Counted from the stretch's first letter, positions 36,337-47,540 are shown. The stretch is DNA of 64,000 bases from Rhizobium nepotum 39/7 (GCF_000949865.1 NZ_JWJH01000001.1:248001-312000), one strand, 5' to 3'. The notes: generated by a model from the letters alone, not told the origin. Numbers and translations: made by a program.

Positions 36337-36652
36337 CCTTTTCTGGGCTTTCTTTTTTCGGATACACCTCGCGATCAGGCTCCTGCGCGCCATCTGCGCC
36401 CGGATGATCGATATCCGCTTTCCCCTTAAGTTTCCGGGGGATTTTGGATTCCCCCGTCAAGGCGACGATTATCGAAATCGGACATGTGCCGATCACGATT
36501 TCGTTATGTCTAGATGAATATGCACAGTTTTGTGGCGGTGCATGGTGTTGGCCCATTGCTTAGGCCCCGGCCTGTGTTTAAGCATTGGCAAAAGAACGCT
36601 TGGGAGTTGCCGACACGTTTGTGTCTGTGCGCCTGAAAGCGGCGGGGAGAGA
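36337..36652. other. Gap of about 316 bases between the small RNA and the M24 peptidase gene
   Basis: No gene is supported. A 7-base stem with an 8-base loop (36435-36441 with 36450-36456, CGGGGGA/TCCCCCG) could be a weak regulatory hairpin. Frames crossing this area on both strands lack recognisable domains. The promoter of the peptidase gene is presumably here. Confidence 0.45.
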
Positions 36653-37840
36653 ATGGCAGACTTTCAAGAGGCGCTGAAGCGGTTTCAGCCGATCGCGGTT
36701 TCATCGATCGCTGAAGACGAGTTCGGGTTGCGGTTGCGCGGCCTGCAAGCGCAACTAATACAGCAAAATATCAAGGCGGTCTGGCTCGATGCATCATCGT
36801 CGCTGACCTATTATACCGGCCTTTCGCTTGGTGTTTCGGAGCGTATTCATGGCGCTCTGGTGCCGGCAGAAGGCAAACCGGTCTATGTCAGCCCGGCATT
36901 TGAAGAACCGAAGCTACGGACGATGATCCGTATCGAGGGCGACGTTGCCGTCTGGGAAGAGGATGAAAGTCCTTTCGACCTGATGGCAAAACGCATCGAA
37001 GCGCTCGGCTGCCCCGGCCACCTTGTCGCGATCGATCCCGCCACTCCTTTCGTTTTCGCGTCGGCCCTGATGCAACGTCTGGAAGGCCGCATCATTTCCG
37101 CCCAACCTTTGATCGTCGCGCAAAGACAGGTCAAATCCGCGGCCGAAATCGCCATCATCCAGGCGGCGATGGATGCGAGCTACGGCGTGCAGAAGGCCGT
37201 GTTCGAGGGGTTGCGCCCCGGCATTTCCACCACGGAAGTTGCCGACTTCGTTAACGCCGCACATATCGCGCTCGGTCTGAAACCGCTTTTCGTGGCGGTG
37301 CAGTTCGGTGAGGCGACGGCCTATCCGCATGGCGTGCCCTATGCGCAGACGCTTGATGACGGCGATATGGTGCTGGTCGATCTCGGCGGCATTCTCTATG
37401 GCTACCGTTCGGATATCACCCGCACCTATGTCTTCGGCCAGCCTACGGAACGGCAGCGTTTTCTCTGGACCGCCGAACGCGACGCACAGGCAGCGGCCTT
37501 TGCCGCAGCCCGGATCGGCGCTGCCTGCTCGGATGTGGACAAGGCCGCGCGCGACAGCCTGAAGGCGGCCGGTTTCGGGCCGGATTATCAGGTTCCGGGC
37601 CTGCCGCATCGCACCGGTCATGGCCTCGGGCTGGATATTCACGAAGAACCCTATATCGTTGCAGGAAATGCGACGAGGCTTGAGCCGGGAATGTGCTTTT
37701 CCATAGAGCCGATGCTGTGCGTCTATGGAGAATGCGGCGTTCGTCTGGAGGATATTGCTTATATGACGGAGGCGGGACCGCGCTGGTTCTGCCCGCCGGA
37801 AAAGAACCTCGACCGGCTGTTCCAGCCGGTCGCCAGGTAA
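36653..37840 (+). CDS. M24 family metallopeptidase, Xaa-Pro aminopeptidase/dipeptidase-like
   Basis: 395 residues. The pita-bread C-terminal domain carries the five metal ligands in order: Asp in DMVLVDLGG, Asp in SDITRTYVFG, His in HRTGHGLGLDIHEEP, Glu in CFSIEPML, Glu in VRLEDIAYM. The N-terminal creatinase-like domain spans about residues 1-170. The ATG at 36653 has GGGAG 4 bases upstream. It lies 114 bases before a complete dipeptide-type ABC transporter on the same strand, so it likely processes the peptides imported, perhaps proline-containing ones. Confidence 0.9.
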   Translation: MADFQEALKRFQPIAVSSIAEDEFGLRLRGLQAQLIQQNIKAVWLDASSSLTYYTGLSLGVSERIHGALVPAEGKPVYVSPAFEEPKLRTMIRIEGDVAVWEEDESPFDLMAKRIEALGCPGHLVAIDPATPFVFASALMQRLEGRIISAQPLIVAQRQVKSAAEIAIIQAAMDASYGVQKAVFEGLRPGISTTEVADFVNAAHIALGLKPLFVAVQFGEATAYPHGVPYAQTLDDGDMVLVDLGGILYGYRSDITRTYVFGQPTERQRFLWTAERDAQAAAFAAARIGAACSDVDKAARDSLKAAGFGPDYQVPGLPHRTGHGLGLDIHEEPYIVAGNATRLEPGMCFSIEPMLCVYGECGVRLEDIAYMTEAGPRWFCPPEKNLDRLFQPVAR

Positions 37841-37954
37841 TTGGTCGGGAGGCAAAGGACCGAACGGCGGCACAGTCTCTGTGTCGCTGCTGACCAGAAC
37901 AGGTAGGCCCCTTAGGGCCGCATAAACTCAGAAAAAGAGGGAAAGGACCACCAG

Positions 37955-39559
37955 ATGAAAATGCTGACCCGCAGTTTGCTTATAGCCTCTGCGCTTGCGA
38001 TGGCTTCCGCCGTGCCTGCCATGGCGAAGACCTTCGTTTATTGCTCCGAGGCATCTCCGGAAGGCTTCGATCCTTCGCCTTACACCGCTGGCGGCACCTT
38101 CGATGCCTCCGCGCATCCGGTCTACAACCGTCTGACCGAGTTCAAGAAGGGCACGACCGAAGTTGAGCCGGGCCTTGCCGAAAAATGGGAAGTTTCGAGC
38201 GATGGCCTCGAATACACGTTCCACCTGCGCAAGGGCGTGAAGTGGCATTCCAACGAGAAGTTCACCCCGAGCCGCGATTTCAACGCCGATGACGTGATCT
38301 TCAGCTACAACCGCCAGGGTGACGCGAAGAACCCGTGGAACCAGTATATCGCAGGCATCACCTACGAATATTACAACTCCATGGAAATGCCGTCGCTGAT
38401 CAAGGAAATCGTCAAGGTCGACGATTATACCGTCAAGTTCGTGCTGACGCGCCCTGAAGCGCCGTTCCTCGCCAATATCGCCATGCCTTTCGCTTCGATC
38501 GTGTCGAAGGAATATGCCGATACGCTGGACAAGGCAGGCACCAAGGAAGACTTCAACAACCTGCCGATCGGCACCGGTCCGTTCAAGTTCGTCGCCTATC
38601 AGAAGGACGCGGTCATCCGCTACCAGAAGAACGCCGACTACTGGGGCGACGCGCCGAAGATCGACGATCTGATCTTCGCGATCACGCCGGACGCTGCCGT
38701 TCGCCTGCAGAAGCTGAAGGCGGGCGAATGCCACCTGATGCCTTACCCGGCACCGGCAGACCTTGCCACCATCCGCGCCGATTCCAACCTCAAGCTCGAT
38801 GAACAGCCGGGCTTGAACGTTGCCTACTTCGCCTACAACACCACTGTTGCGCCTTTCGACAAGCCGGAAGTCCGCAAGGCGCTGAACATGGCGATGAACA
38901 AGCAGGCAATCATCGACGCCGTGTTCCAGGGTGCCGGCACTGTTGCCAAGAACCCGATCCCGCCGACGATGTGGTCCTACAACGACAGCATCAAGGACGA
39001 TGCTTATGATCCGGAAGCTGCCAAGAAGGCTCTCGAAGCCGCTGGCGTCAAGGATCTGTCGATGAAGATCTGGGCGATGCCGGTTCAGCGTCCTTACATG
39101 CCGAATGCCCGCCGCACCGCCGAGCTGATCCAGTCGGATTTCGCGAAAGTTGGCGTCAAGGCCGAGATCGTCTCCTTCGAGTGGGGTGAATACCTCAAGA
39201 AGTCGACCGAAGTGAACCGCGACGGCGCCGTCATCCTCGGCTGGACCGGCGACAACGGTGACCCTGATAACTTCATGGGCGTTCTGCTTTCCTGCGCTTC
39301 CGCAGGCGAAGGCGGCACGAACCGTGCGCAATGGTGCAACAAGGAGTTCTCCGACCTGATTTCCAAGGCGAAGCAGGCCACGGACGTCGCCGAGCGCACC
39401 AAGCTTTATGAGCAGGCGCAGGTGATCTTCAAGGAACAGGCTCCGTGGGCGACGCTTGCGCATTCCACGCAGTTCGTTCCGATGTCCACCAAGGTTTCCG
39501 GCTTCACCATGAGCCCGCTTGGCGACTTCACCTTCGAATCCGTCGATATCGCGGAGTAA
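37955..39559 (+). CDS. dppA: Peptide/dipeptide ABC transporter, periplasmic binding protein
   Basis: 534 residues with a signal peptide ([23 protein letters not shown], cleavage after AMA). The start [36 protein letters not shown] matches E. coli DppA very closely, and the peptide-binding domain layout (SBP_bac_5) is clear throughout. Captures di- and tripeptides, in some species also heme or delta-aminolaevulinate. It is followed by a strong stem-loop at 39573 before dppB, which would keep the binding protein in excess over the permease. Confidence 0.93.
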   Translation: MKMLTRSLLIASALAMASAVPAMAKTFVYCSEASPEGFDPSPYTAGGTFDASAHPVYNRLTEFKKGTTEVEPGLAEKWEVSSDGLEYTFHLRKGVKWHSNEKFTPSRDFNADDVIFSYNRQGDAKNPWNQYIAGITYEYYNSMEMPSLIKEIVKVDDYTVKFVLTRPEAPFLANIAMPFASIVSKEYADTLDKAGTKEDFNNLPIGTGPFKFVAYQKDAVIRYQKNADYWGDAPKIDDLIFAITPDAAVRLQKLKAGECHLMPYPAPADLATIRADSNLKLDEQPGLNVAYFAYNTTVAPFDKPEVRKALNMAMNKQAIIDAVFQGAGTVAKNPIPPTMWSYNDSIKDDAYDPEAAKKALEAAGVKDLSMKIWAMPVQRPYMPNARRTAELIQSDFAKVGVKAEIVSFEWGEYLKKSTEVNRDGAVILGWTGDNGDPDNFMGVLLSCASAGEGGTNRAQWCNKEFSDLISKAKQATDVAERTKLYEQAQVIFKEQAPWATLAHSTQFVPMSTKVSGFTMSPLGDFTFESVDIAE

Positions 39560-39572
39560 TCCCAAACAACAG

Positions 39573-39609
39573 GACGCGCGGAAGAACCCTGTTCTTCCGC
39601 GCGTCTTTT
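39573..39609 (+). terminator. Stem-loop attenuator between dppA and dppB
   Basis: GACGCGCGGAAGAAC and GTTCTTCCGCGCGTC form a perfect 15-base stem around a 3-base loop, then four T's. It is an intra-operon terminator or mRNA-stabilising stem. Confidence 0.85.
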
Positions 39610-39621
39610 CAGGAAAAAACC

Positions 39622-40629
39622 ATGATTCGGTTCATTCTCGGCAAACTTCTCTATCTCGTTCCGACATTCCTCGGGATTACCATCGTCGCCTTCGCCTTCG
39701 TGCGCGTCCTGCCGGGCGATCCCGTGCTGTTGATGGCCGGCGAGCGTGGCATTTCGCCCGAACGGCATGCACAACTTGCCGAACAGCTCGGCTTCAGCCA
39801 GCCAATCTGGCAGCAATATCTCCATTTTCTCGGACGGCTCCTTCAGGGCGATCTCGGCAATTCCCTCGTCACCAAGAAGCCGGTCTTCACCGAGTTCCTC
39901 GCGCTCTTCCCAGCGACAGTCGAGCTTGGCCTTGTCGCCATCATCATCGCAACGCTGATCGGCGTGCCGGTCGGCGTCATCGCCGCTATCCGCCGTGGCT
40001 CGTGGTTCGACCAGATTTCCATGACGACGGCGCTGATCGGTTTTTCGATGCCGATCTTCTGGTGGGGCCTGCTGCTTATCATCATGTTCTCCGGCATCCT
40101 GCAATGGACGCCGGTTTCGGGCCGCATCTCGCTGATGTATTTCTTCCCCTCCGTCACCGGTTTCATGCTGATCGACAGCCTGATTTCGGGGCAGAAGGGC
40201 GCTTTCGTCTCGGCTTTGTCCCATCTCATCCTGCCCTCGGTGGTGCTTGCCACCATTCCGCTTGCGGTCATTGCGCGCCAGACGCGTTCGGCCATGCTGG
40301 AAGTCCTGGGTGAGGACTACGTGCGGACAGCGCGTGCGAAAGGCATGTCGCGGTCCCGCGTCGTCGGCGTTCACGCATTGCGCAACGCCATGATCCCGGT
40401 CATCACCACCATCGGCCTGCAGATCGGCGTGCTGATGGCGGGCGCAATCCTGACCGAAACCATCTTTTCCTGGCCGGGCATCGGCAAGTGGATGATCGAT
40501 TCCATCTCGCGCCGCGACTATCCGGTCGTGCAGAGCGGCCTGCTTCTGATTGCGGGTCTGGTGATGGTCGTCAACCTGCTTGTCGATCTGACCTATGGCC
40601 TCATCAATCCGAGGATCCGTCACAAATGA
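39622..40629 (+). CDS. dppB: Dipeptide ABC transporter permease DppB
   Basis: 335 residues, about six membrane helices. MIRFILGKLLYLVPTFLGITIVAFAFVRVLPGDPV is the typical DppB start, and the EAA cytoplasmic loop is in LEVLGEDYVRTARAKGMSRSRV. The ATG at 39622 was chosen because upstream in-frame starts lie inside dppA. AGGA lies 8 bases upstream. Its end overlaps dppC by 4 bases. Confidence 0.94.
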   Translation: MIRFILGKLLYLVPTFLGITIVAFAFVRVLPGDPVLLMAGERGISPERHAQLAEQLGFSQPIWQQYLHFLGRLLQGDLGNSLVTKKPVFTEFLALFPATVELGLVAIIIATLIGVPVGVIAAIRRGSWFDQISMTTALIGFSMPIFWWGLLLIIMFSGILQWTPVSGRISLMYFFPSVTGFMLIDSLISGQKGAFVSALSHLILPSVVLATIPLAVIARQTRSAMLEVLGEDYVRTARAKGMSRSRVVGVHALRNAMIPVITTIGLQIGVLMAGAILTETIFSWPGIGKWMIDSISRRDYPVVQSGLLLIAGLVMVVNLLVDLTYGLINPRIRHK

Positions 40630-41540
40630 GCGATGTGACCACAGCTCCCGTCGTCAGGCTTTCTGACGCCGCCATCCGCCGCCGGATGATCGCCGATTTC
40701 TGGTTCTATTTCCGCCAGAATCGCGGCGCCGTCATCGGCCTTGCCGTCTTCCTTCTTCTGGTTCTGATCGCGGTTTTCGCAGCCGTGATTGCGCCGCATG
40801 ATCCGACCCAGCAATATAGAGATGCGTTGCTCGTCCCGCCGGTCTGGCAGGATGGAGGCCGCGCCGCATTCCTGCTCGGCACTGATGCTGTCGGCCGCGA
40901 CATGCTGTCCCGGCTTATCTACGGCGCGCAATATTCGCTGTTCATCGGTGTCGTCGTCGTCTCCATCGCCCTTGTCGGCGGCATTGTCATCGGTCTCGTC
41001 GCCGGTTTCTTCGGCGGCTGGGTCGATACCGTCATCATGCGCGTGATGGACGTGATCCTGGCGTTTCCGTCGTTGCTTCTGGCACTGGTGCTGGTTGCGA
41101 TCCTCGGGCCGGGGCTCACCAATGCCATGATCGCCATCGCCATCGTCTATCAGCCGCATTTCGCCCGTCTGACGCGCGCGGCTGTCATGAGCGAGCTCCG
41201 GCGCGAATATGTCACCGCCGCCCGTGTGGCGGGTGCCGGCAATTTCCGGCTGATGTTCAAGACCATCCTGCCGAACTGCCTTGCGCCGCTGATTGTGCAG
41301 GCGACGCTCTCCTTCTCGTCTGCGGTTCTCGATGCGGCGGCTCTCGGCTTCCTCGGCATGGGCGCGCAGCCGCCCGCCTCCGAATGGGGCACGATGCTGG
41401 CCGAAGCCCGCGAGTTCATTCTGCGCGCCTGGTGGGTCGTTACCCTTCCGGGCCTCACGATCCTCGTTTCGGTGCTTGCCATCAACCTGATGGGTGACGG
41501 GCTGCGCGATGCGCTCGATCCCAAACTGAAGCGGAGCTGA
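40626..41540 (+). CDS. dppC: Dipeptide ABC transporter permease DppC
   Basis: 304 residues. An N-terminal OppC-type segment (IRRRMIADFWFYFRQNRGAVIGLAVFLLLVL) is followed by about five further helices, with an EAA loop in MSELRREYVTAARVAGAGNF. Forms the channel with DppB. Translation is coupled to dppB by ATGA and dppD follows after 3 bases. Confidence 0.94.
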   Translation: MSDVTTAPVVRLSDAAIRRRMIADFWFYFRQNRGAVIGLAVFLLLVLIAVFAAVIAPHDPTQQYRDALLVPPVWQDGGRAAFLLGTDAVGRDMLSRLIYGAQYSLFIGVVVVSIALVGGIVIGLVAGFFGGWVDTVIMRVMDVILAFPSLLLALVLVAILGPGLTNAMIAIAIVYQPHFARLTRAAVMSELRREYVTAARVAGAGNFRLMFKTILPNCLAPLIVQATLSFSSAVLDAAALGFLGMGAQPPASEWGTMLAEAREFILRAWWVVTLPGLTILVSVLAINLMGDGLRDALDPKLKRS

Positions 41541-41543
41541 GCG

Positions 41544-42383
41544 ATGAGCCTGCTGAAAATCAAGAACCTCACCGTCAAGTTCGCCACCGCTACCGGCGCT
41601 TTCACGGCTGTCAACGGCGTCGACGTTTCCGTGGACAAGCATGAAGTGCTGGCCATCGTCGGCGAGTCCGGTTCCGGCAAGTCGGTATCCATGCTCGCCG
41701 TGATGGGGCTTTTGCCCGATACGGCGACGATTACCGCCGACGAGATGATCTTCGACGGCATAAACCTGCTGGCCATGTCGCCGCAGGAGCGCCGCAAGCT
41801 GATCGGCCGTGAGATCACCATGATCTTCCAGGAACCGGTCGCCTCGCTCAACCCGTCGTTTACGGTCGGTTTCCAGATCGAGGAGGTGCTGCGCCTCAAT
41901 CTCGGCATGGGACGGTCCGCTGCGCGTGCGCGTGCGCTGGAACTGTTCCGTTCCGTCGGTATTCCCGACCCGGAAACCAAGCTCAACGCCTATCCGCACC
42001 AGATGTCCGGCGGCCAGTGCCAGCGCGTTATGATCGCCATCGCGATCGCCTCCAAGCCGCGCCTGCTGATCGCCGACGAGCCGACCACCGCACTCGACGT
42101 GACGATCCAGAAGCAGATTCTCGATCTGCTGATGAAACTGCAGGAAGAATACGGCATGGCGCTGATCCTCATCACGCATGACATGGGTGTGGTGGCTGAA
42201 ACCGCAGACCGTGTCGTGGTGCAATATAAGGGCCGCAAGATCGAGGAGGCGGATGTGCTGAGCCTGTTCGAGGCGCCGCAGCATCCCTACACCAAGGCAT
42301 TGCTTTCGGCCCTGCCGGAAAATGCGATCGGCGACCGTCTGCCCACGGTTTCCGATTTCCTCGGCAAGGAGGGCGTTCAATGA
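41544..42383 (+). CDS. dppD: Dipeptide ABC transporter ATP-binding protein DppD
   Basis: 279 residues. Walker [13 protein letters not shown], signature [12 protein letters not shown], Walker [15 protein letters not shown]. The C-terminal oligopeptide/dipeptide extension is short compared with some homologues (usually about 320). Partner of DppF at the inner membrane. It overlaps dppF by 4 bases. Confidence 0.93.
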   Translation: MSLLKIKNLTVKFATATGAFTAVNGVDVSVDKHEVLAIVGESGSGKSVSMLAVMGLLPDTATITADEMIFDGINLLAMSPQERRKLIGREITMIFQEPVASLNPSFTVGFQIEEVLRLNLGMGRSAARARALELFRSVGIPDPETKLNAYPHQMSGGQCQRVMIAIAIASKPRLLIADEPTTALDVTIQKQILDLLMKLQEEYGMALILITHDMGVVAETADRVVVQYKGRKIEEADVLSLFEAPQHPYTKALLSALPENAIGDRLPTVSDFLGKEGVQ

Positions 42384-43225
42384 GCATCGTTGTCGAAGGC
42401 AAGGGTATCACCCGCCATTATCACGTTCCGGGCGGCCTGTTTGGCGGCGCAAGGACGGTTCAGGCGCTGCAGGGCATCGATTTTGCGGTCGAACGTGGCA
42501 AGACGCTGGCCATCGTCGGCGAATCCGGTTCGGGCAAGTCGACACTTGCGCGCATCATCGCGCTGATCGACCCGGCATCCGGCGGTGAGTTGAAGATCGA
42601 CGGTCAGCCCGTCGATATCGCCAAGCGCCGTCCCGGCCCTGACATGCGCTCCAAGGTGCAGATGGTGTTCCAGAACCCCTATGGCAGCCTCAATCCGCGC
42701 CAGAAGGTTGGCGATGTGCTGATGGAGCCGCTCGTCATCAACACCAGGATGCCGGCTTCCGAGCGTCGCGAGCGGGCCGAAGCCATGCTGGTGAAGGTCG
42801 GGCTGGGTCCGGAACACTTCAACCGTTATCCGCATATGTTTTCAGGCGGCCAACGGCAGCGCATCGCGATTGCGCGGGCGCTGATGCTCAACCCGGCACT
42901 GCTGGTGCTGGACGAGCCGGTCTCTGCGCTCGATCTTTCGGTGCAGGCGCAGGTGCTGAACCTGCTGGCGGATTTGCAGGAAGAGTTCCAGCTGACCTAT
43001 GTGTTCGTCAGCCACGATCTTTCCGTGGTCCGTTATATCGCCGATGACGTGATGGTCATCTCGAAGGGCGTGGCCGTGGAGCAGGGGACGCGCGAGGAAC
43101 TGTTTGCCGATCCGAAACACGCCTATACGCGCCAGCTTTTTGCCGCCACGCCGATAACGGACGTGGATGCCATCCGCGCCCGCGTGGAGCGCCGCAAGGC
43201 GGCACGACAGGCTGCGACGGCTTGA
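42380..43225 (+). CDS. dppF: Dipeptide ABC transporter ATP-binding protein DppF
   Basis: 281 residues. Walker [13 protein letters not shown], signature FSGGQRQRIAIA, Walker B LLVLDEPVSALDLS. Second ATPase of the transporter. A Rho-independent terminator follows at 43252, so the transporter ends here. A GntR-type regulator is convergent downstream. Confidence 0.93.
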   Translation: MSIVVEGKGITRHYHVPGGLFGGARTVQALQGIDFAVERGKTLAIVGESGSGKSTLARIIALIDPASGGELKIDGQPVDIAKRRPGPDMRSKVQMVFQNPYGSLNPRQKVGDVLMEPLVINTRMPASERRERAEAMLVKVGLGPEHFNRYPHMFSGGQRQRIAIARALMLNPALLVLDEPVSALDLSVQAQVLNLLADLQEEFQLTYVFVSHDLSVVRYIADDVMVISKGVAVEQGTREELFADPKHAYTRQLFAATPITDVDAIRARVERRKAARQAATA

Positions 43226-43251
43226 GAGTGGATTGACCCACAAATAAGTGA

Positions 43252-43281
43252 AACAGGCCGGATTTCCGGCCTGTTCTTTTT
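43252..43281 (+). terminator. Terminator of the dpp operon
   Basis: AACAGGCCGG pairs with CCGGCCTGTT around a 4-base loop, then a C and five T's. Confidence 0.85.
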
Positions 43282-43321
43282 CAAGACTTCAAAAATCACT
43301 GACGCCGAGCGTTTGAACGGA

Positions 43322-43996
43322 TCAGGCTCCTGCGTCTCTGAGCAGGCGAACCTGCCGCAGTGTATTCTGCCGGCTGCGCTCCAGATGCCGCCCCAGGGCA
43401 TCGACAATCTGACCCTTGCTGCGGGCGGCGATAGCATCGGCAATATTCTGGTGTTCCTCAACAGAACGGGCGTAGTCACCGAGGATCGATACGAAAACCG
43501 TGTGGGTCTGGTCGAGAATGCGCTCATGCGTGCCGGAGATGACCGGAATGCGTGCGGCCGACACAAGGGTGGTGTGAAAGCTGCGATCGTGAAAAAGCGC
43601 CTTCGACAGCTCGTCCAGTGTGGGTCCTTTGGCAAATTCGCGGTGTTTCGCAAGGCTCTCCAGAAGCTGCGTATGCAGCGCCTCGTCCAGTTGCCCGGCG
43701 TCGAAAGCCACTTCCACAGCACCTTTTTCCAGCAGCATTCTGGCGGCGTAAAGTTCTTCCACGTCCTCCACGGTAAAATCGCGCACCACCATGCCGCGCC
43801 GGGAGGAATTGACCACCAACCCATCCGCCTCGAGTTTCACACAGGCTTCCTTGACCGGCGTCGGGCTGATGCCGAGATCGGCGGCAAGCTCGTTGGGCAG
43901 CAGGCGTTCGCCGCCGCGTAATCTGCCGCTGACGATGCGCGCCCGCAGTTCCCGATGCGCCTGTTCGGCGAGTGTGATTTTGACCAGCGTGTTCAT
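43322..43996 (-). CDS. GntR family transcriptional regulator (FadR subfamily, FCD domain)
   Basis: 224 residues. The winged helix at about residues 8-75 includes LRARIVSGRLRGGERLLPNELAADLGISPTPVKEACVKLEADGLV. The FCD ligand domain follows, with metal-binding-type Asp/His residues in HDRSFHTTLVSA and ARSVEEHQNIADAI. It is convergent with dppF and divergent from the enolase-superfamily gene, so the latter is its likeliest target. An AT-only palindrome lies 48 bases before its ATG. Confidence 0.92.
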   Translation of the reverse strand: MNTLVKITLAEQAHRELRARIVSGRLRGGERLLPNELAADLGISPTPVKEACVKLEADGLVVNSSRRGMVVRDFTVEDVEELYAARMLLEKGAVEVAFDAGQLDEALHTQLLESLAKHREFAKGPTLDELSKALFHDRSFHTTLVSAARIPVISGTHERILDQTHTVFVSILGDYARSVEEHQNIADAIAARSKGQIVDALGRHLERSRQNTLRQVRLLRDAGA

Positions 43997-44043
43997 GAGC
44001 CATCATCGCGCAACTCCGAAAGGCTGGCAATGTTTGAATATTA

Positions 44044-44065
44044 AAAATAAAAAATTTTTTATTTT
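44044..44065. promoter_or_regulatory. 22-base AT-only perfect palindrome between the GntR gene and the enolase-superfamily gene
   Basis: The pattern is A4-T-A6 followed by T6-A-T4, perfectly symmetric and without a single G or C. A run of this length in DNA with high GC is striking. It may be an operator of the GntR protein, an IHF or H-NS-like bending site, or a promoter core. Confidence 0.4.
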
Positions 44066-44274
44066 ACAAAGGCCGTTTTTCCGTTAGCTGTATCTGTCAT
44101 CGGAAGCCGGGCTGCTGGAGGAGGGCGGTCGGGCAAGCCCTCTGAGTTTTCATCTCTTGCCGCCAATGGTCGAGGGGTGGTGGCGAGATACTGTCCGTTC
44201 ATCGGCGGAGCATCGATCAGGCAGGGCCTTCCGTTTGTTCCTCCCGAAAAGCCGCTCAAGCGTCGAGGAATTGA

Positions 44275-45399
<1,125 letters not shown>

Positions 45400-45403
45400 A
45401 CAG

Positions 45404-45434
45404 AGGCGGCGCATGAGAATGCGCCGCCTTTTTA
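45404..45434 (+). terminator. Terminator after the enolase-superfamily gene
   Basis: AGGCGGCGCAT pairs with ATGCGCCGCCT around a 4-base loop, then six T's. Confidence 0.9.
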
Positions 45435-45444
45435 TTTTATCGAC

Positions 45445-46467
45445 CTAGCGCCAGCCGAGCGCGGGCGCCACCTGCTTGAGGATCGTCTCGATCACATGGG
45501 CGTTGTAGTCGACGCCCAGCTGGTTCGGCACGGTCAAAAGCAGCGTGTCGGCCTCGGCGATGGCTTCGTCGGCTTTCAGCTGTTCGATCAGCGCTTCAGG
45601 TTCGGCGGCATAGCTGCGCCCGAAGATCGCGCGCGTCTTGTCGTCGATATAGCCGATCTTGTCGTCCCCCTCGTTGCCGTAACCGAAATAGGACCGGTCG
45701 CGGTCGTTGACGAGGGCGAAGATGCTGCGGCTGACCGAAACGCGTGGTTCGCGTGCGTGTCCGGCCTCTTTCCAGGCGGCGCGGAAGGTGCGGATCTGTT
45801 CGGCCTGCTGGACGTGGAACGGTTCACCCGTTTCATCCGTCTTCAGGGTGGAGCTTTGCAGGTTCATGCCAAGCTTTGCCGCCCACACCGCCGTCGCATT
45901 GGAACTGGAACCCCACCAGATGCGCTCGCGCAGCCCTTCGGAGTGCGGCTCAAGGCGCAGCAGGCCGGGCGGGTTGGGGAACATCGGTCGCGGGTTCGGT
46001 TCGGCGAAACCTTCGCCCTTCAGAAGTTCAAGGAAGACCTCGGTATGTTGCCGCGCCATGTCCTCTTCGGTCTGACCCTCGGCAGGGCGGAAGCCGAAAT
46101 AACGCCAGCCGTCGATCACCTGTTCCGGAGAGCCACGGCTGATGCCGAGTTGCAGACGCCCACCGGCGATGAGATCGGCTGAACTCGCATCCTCCACCAT
46201 GTAGAACGGGTTTTCATAACGCATGTCGATGACGCCGGTGCCGATCTCGATGCTCTTCGTTCTGGCGCCGACGGCTGCCAGCAGCGGAAAGGGCGATGCC
46301 AGCTGGCGGGCGAAATGGTGCACACGGAAATAGGCGCCGTCGGCTCCGAGTTCTTCCGCAGCGACGGCAAGGTCGATCGATTGCAGCAGCGTGTCCGCAG
46401 CCGAGCGGGTCTGCGACTGGGGCGAGGGCGTCCAGTGGCCGAAGGATAAAAATCCGATCTTTTTCAT
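45445..46467 (-). CDS. LLM class flavin-dependent oxidoreductase
   Basis: 340 residues of the bacterial luciferase-like monooxygenase fold. KKIGFLSFGHWTPSP at the start, AEELGADGAYFRVHHF, IEIGTGVIDMRYENPFYMVEDASSADLIAGGRLQLGISRGSPEQVI (the FMN-binding and substrate regions) are typical. Probably uses reduced FMN supplied by a separate reductase to oxidise an organic substrate, often in sulfur or aromatic metabolism. No reductase is adjacent. Function is otherwise unassigned. Confidence 0.88.
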   Translation of the reverse strand: MKKIGFLSFGHWTPSPQSQTRSAADTLLQSIDLAVAAEELGADGAYFRVHHFARQLASPFPLLAAVGARTKSIEIGTGVIDMRYENPFYMVEDASSADLIAGGRLQLGISRGSPEQVIDGWRYFGFRPAEGQTEEDMARQHTEVFLELLKGEGFAEPNPRPMFPNPPGLLRLEPHSEGLRERIWWGSSSNATAVWAAKLGMNLQSSTLKTDETGEPFHVQQAEQIRTFRAAWKEAGHAREPRVSVSRSIFALVNDRDRSYFGYGNEGDDKIGYIDDKTRAIFGRSYAAEPEALIEQLKADEAIAEADTLLLTVPNQLGVDYNAHVIETILKQVAPALGWR

Positions 46468-46602
46468 GATGACCTTCCAAATGTTGGAGAATACCGGCTG
46501 TTTCAGCCCGCATCGTTGTTGTCAGTCATATAGGCAACGGCGCGGATTCTCCAATCCGCCACCCGTAGACACGGTGTCGCCGAAATGTGAACGACGGTCG
46601 TT

Positions 46603-47532
46603 TCAGCCGATCGTCTTGCGGTCGAGGATGAAGAGATTTTCGTGGGCGCGCGCTGTCGTCAGAATGAAATCCATCAGCGAGCGCACGCGCGGCACGTTGG
46701 CAAGGTCCTGATGGCTTGTCAGCCAGTATCCCCGCCGCAGTTCCACTTCCCCGGCAAGCACCATCTGCAAATCCGGAAAGCGCGCGGCGATGAAATTCGG
46801 CAATATGCAAAGGCCACGGCCGCTGAGGGTTGCGGTCAGCTGCGCAAAGATGCTCGATGACTGGAAGTTGGGCCTGAGGCCGGGCATCACGTCGCGCATA
46901 TAATCGAGGCCCGGCGAGAAGATCAGGTCCTGCACGTAACCGATGAAAAAATGATCGGGCAAATCCTCGCGCCGGGTGATTTTCGGGTGGCTGGCGAGAT
47001 AGGAGCGCGAGGCATAGATATGCAACGTGTAATCGATGATCTGTTCGTTGATGTAGGGACCGGCTTTCGGTGGATCGAGCGTGACCGCCACATCCGCCTC
47101 TTTCCTGGACAATGCCATGATCTGCTGGATCGTCACCATCTCCACCATGATGTGCGGATGGGTGATGGCGAAGTCTTTCAGCCTTTCCACGAAGAAAAAG
47201 TTGGAAAAACCTTCCGGGGCGCTGAGCCTTACCACGCCGCGCAGCAGGCTGCCGCTTTCGGAAATATCCGATTGCAGTCTTTCCGCTTCCGCCTCGATGC
47301 GCTCGACGGTATCGACCAGCCGCCGCCCGACCGTTGTCAGTTCGTAACCGCGCGGGTTTCGCTCGAACAGCTTGGTTTTAAGCGAGAATTCCAGCCGGTC
47401 GATGTGGCGGGAGACGGTGGCGTGGCTGGTGCGCAGGCTTCTGGCCGCCGACGAGAGTTGCCCGGTGCGGGCCACCGCCAGAAAATATTGCAGGTCGTCC
47501 CAGGTAAAAGGGGTGGCCAATTTTGTCTCCAT
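46603..47532 (-). CDS. LysR family transcriptional regulator
   Basis: 309 residues. The N-terminal winged helix (FTWDDLQYFLAVARTGQLSSAARSLRTSHATVSRHIDRLEFSL) and the C-terminal periplasmic-binding-like effector domain are intact. It is divergent from the nine-gene liv/GMC cluster starting at 47753 and probably activates it in response to the imported compound. An inverted repeat (47541-47558) lies just before its start codon. Confidence 0.93.
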   Translation of the reverse strand: METKLATPFTWDDLQYFLAVARTGQLSSAARSLRTSHATVSRHIDRLEFSLKTKLFERNPRGYELTTVGRRLVDTVERIEAEAERLQSDISESGSLLRGVVRLSAPEGFSNFFFVERLKDFAITHPHIMVEMVTIQQIMALSRKEADVAVTLDPPKAGPYINEQIIDYTLHIYASRSYLASHPKITRREDLPDHFFIGYVQDLIFSPGLDYMRDVMPGLRPNFQSSSIFAQLTATLSGRGLCILPNFIAARFPDLQMVLAGEVELRRGYWLTSHQDLANVPRVRSLMDFILTTARAHENLFILDRKTIG

Positions 47533-47540
47533 TGCGAGTT

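Noticed and set aside
37928-39565. 545-codon frame opposite dppA
   Set aside because: Antisense shadow; it covers a well-supported binding-protein gene.
40620-42380. 586-codon frame opposite dppC-dppD
   Set aside because: Antisense shadow crossing two real genes.
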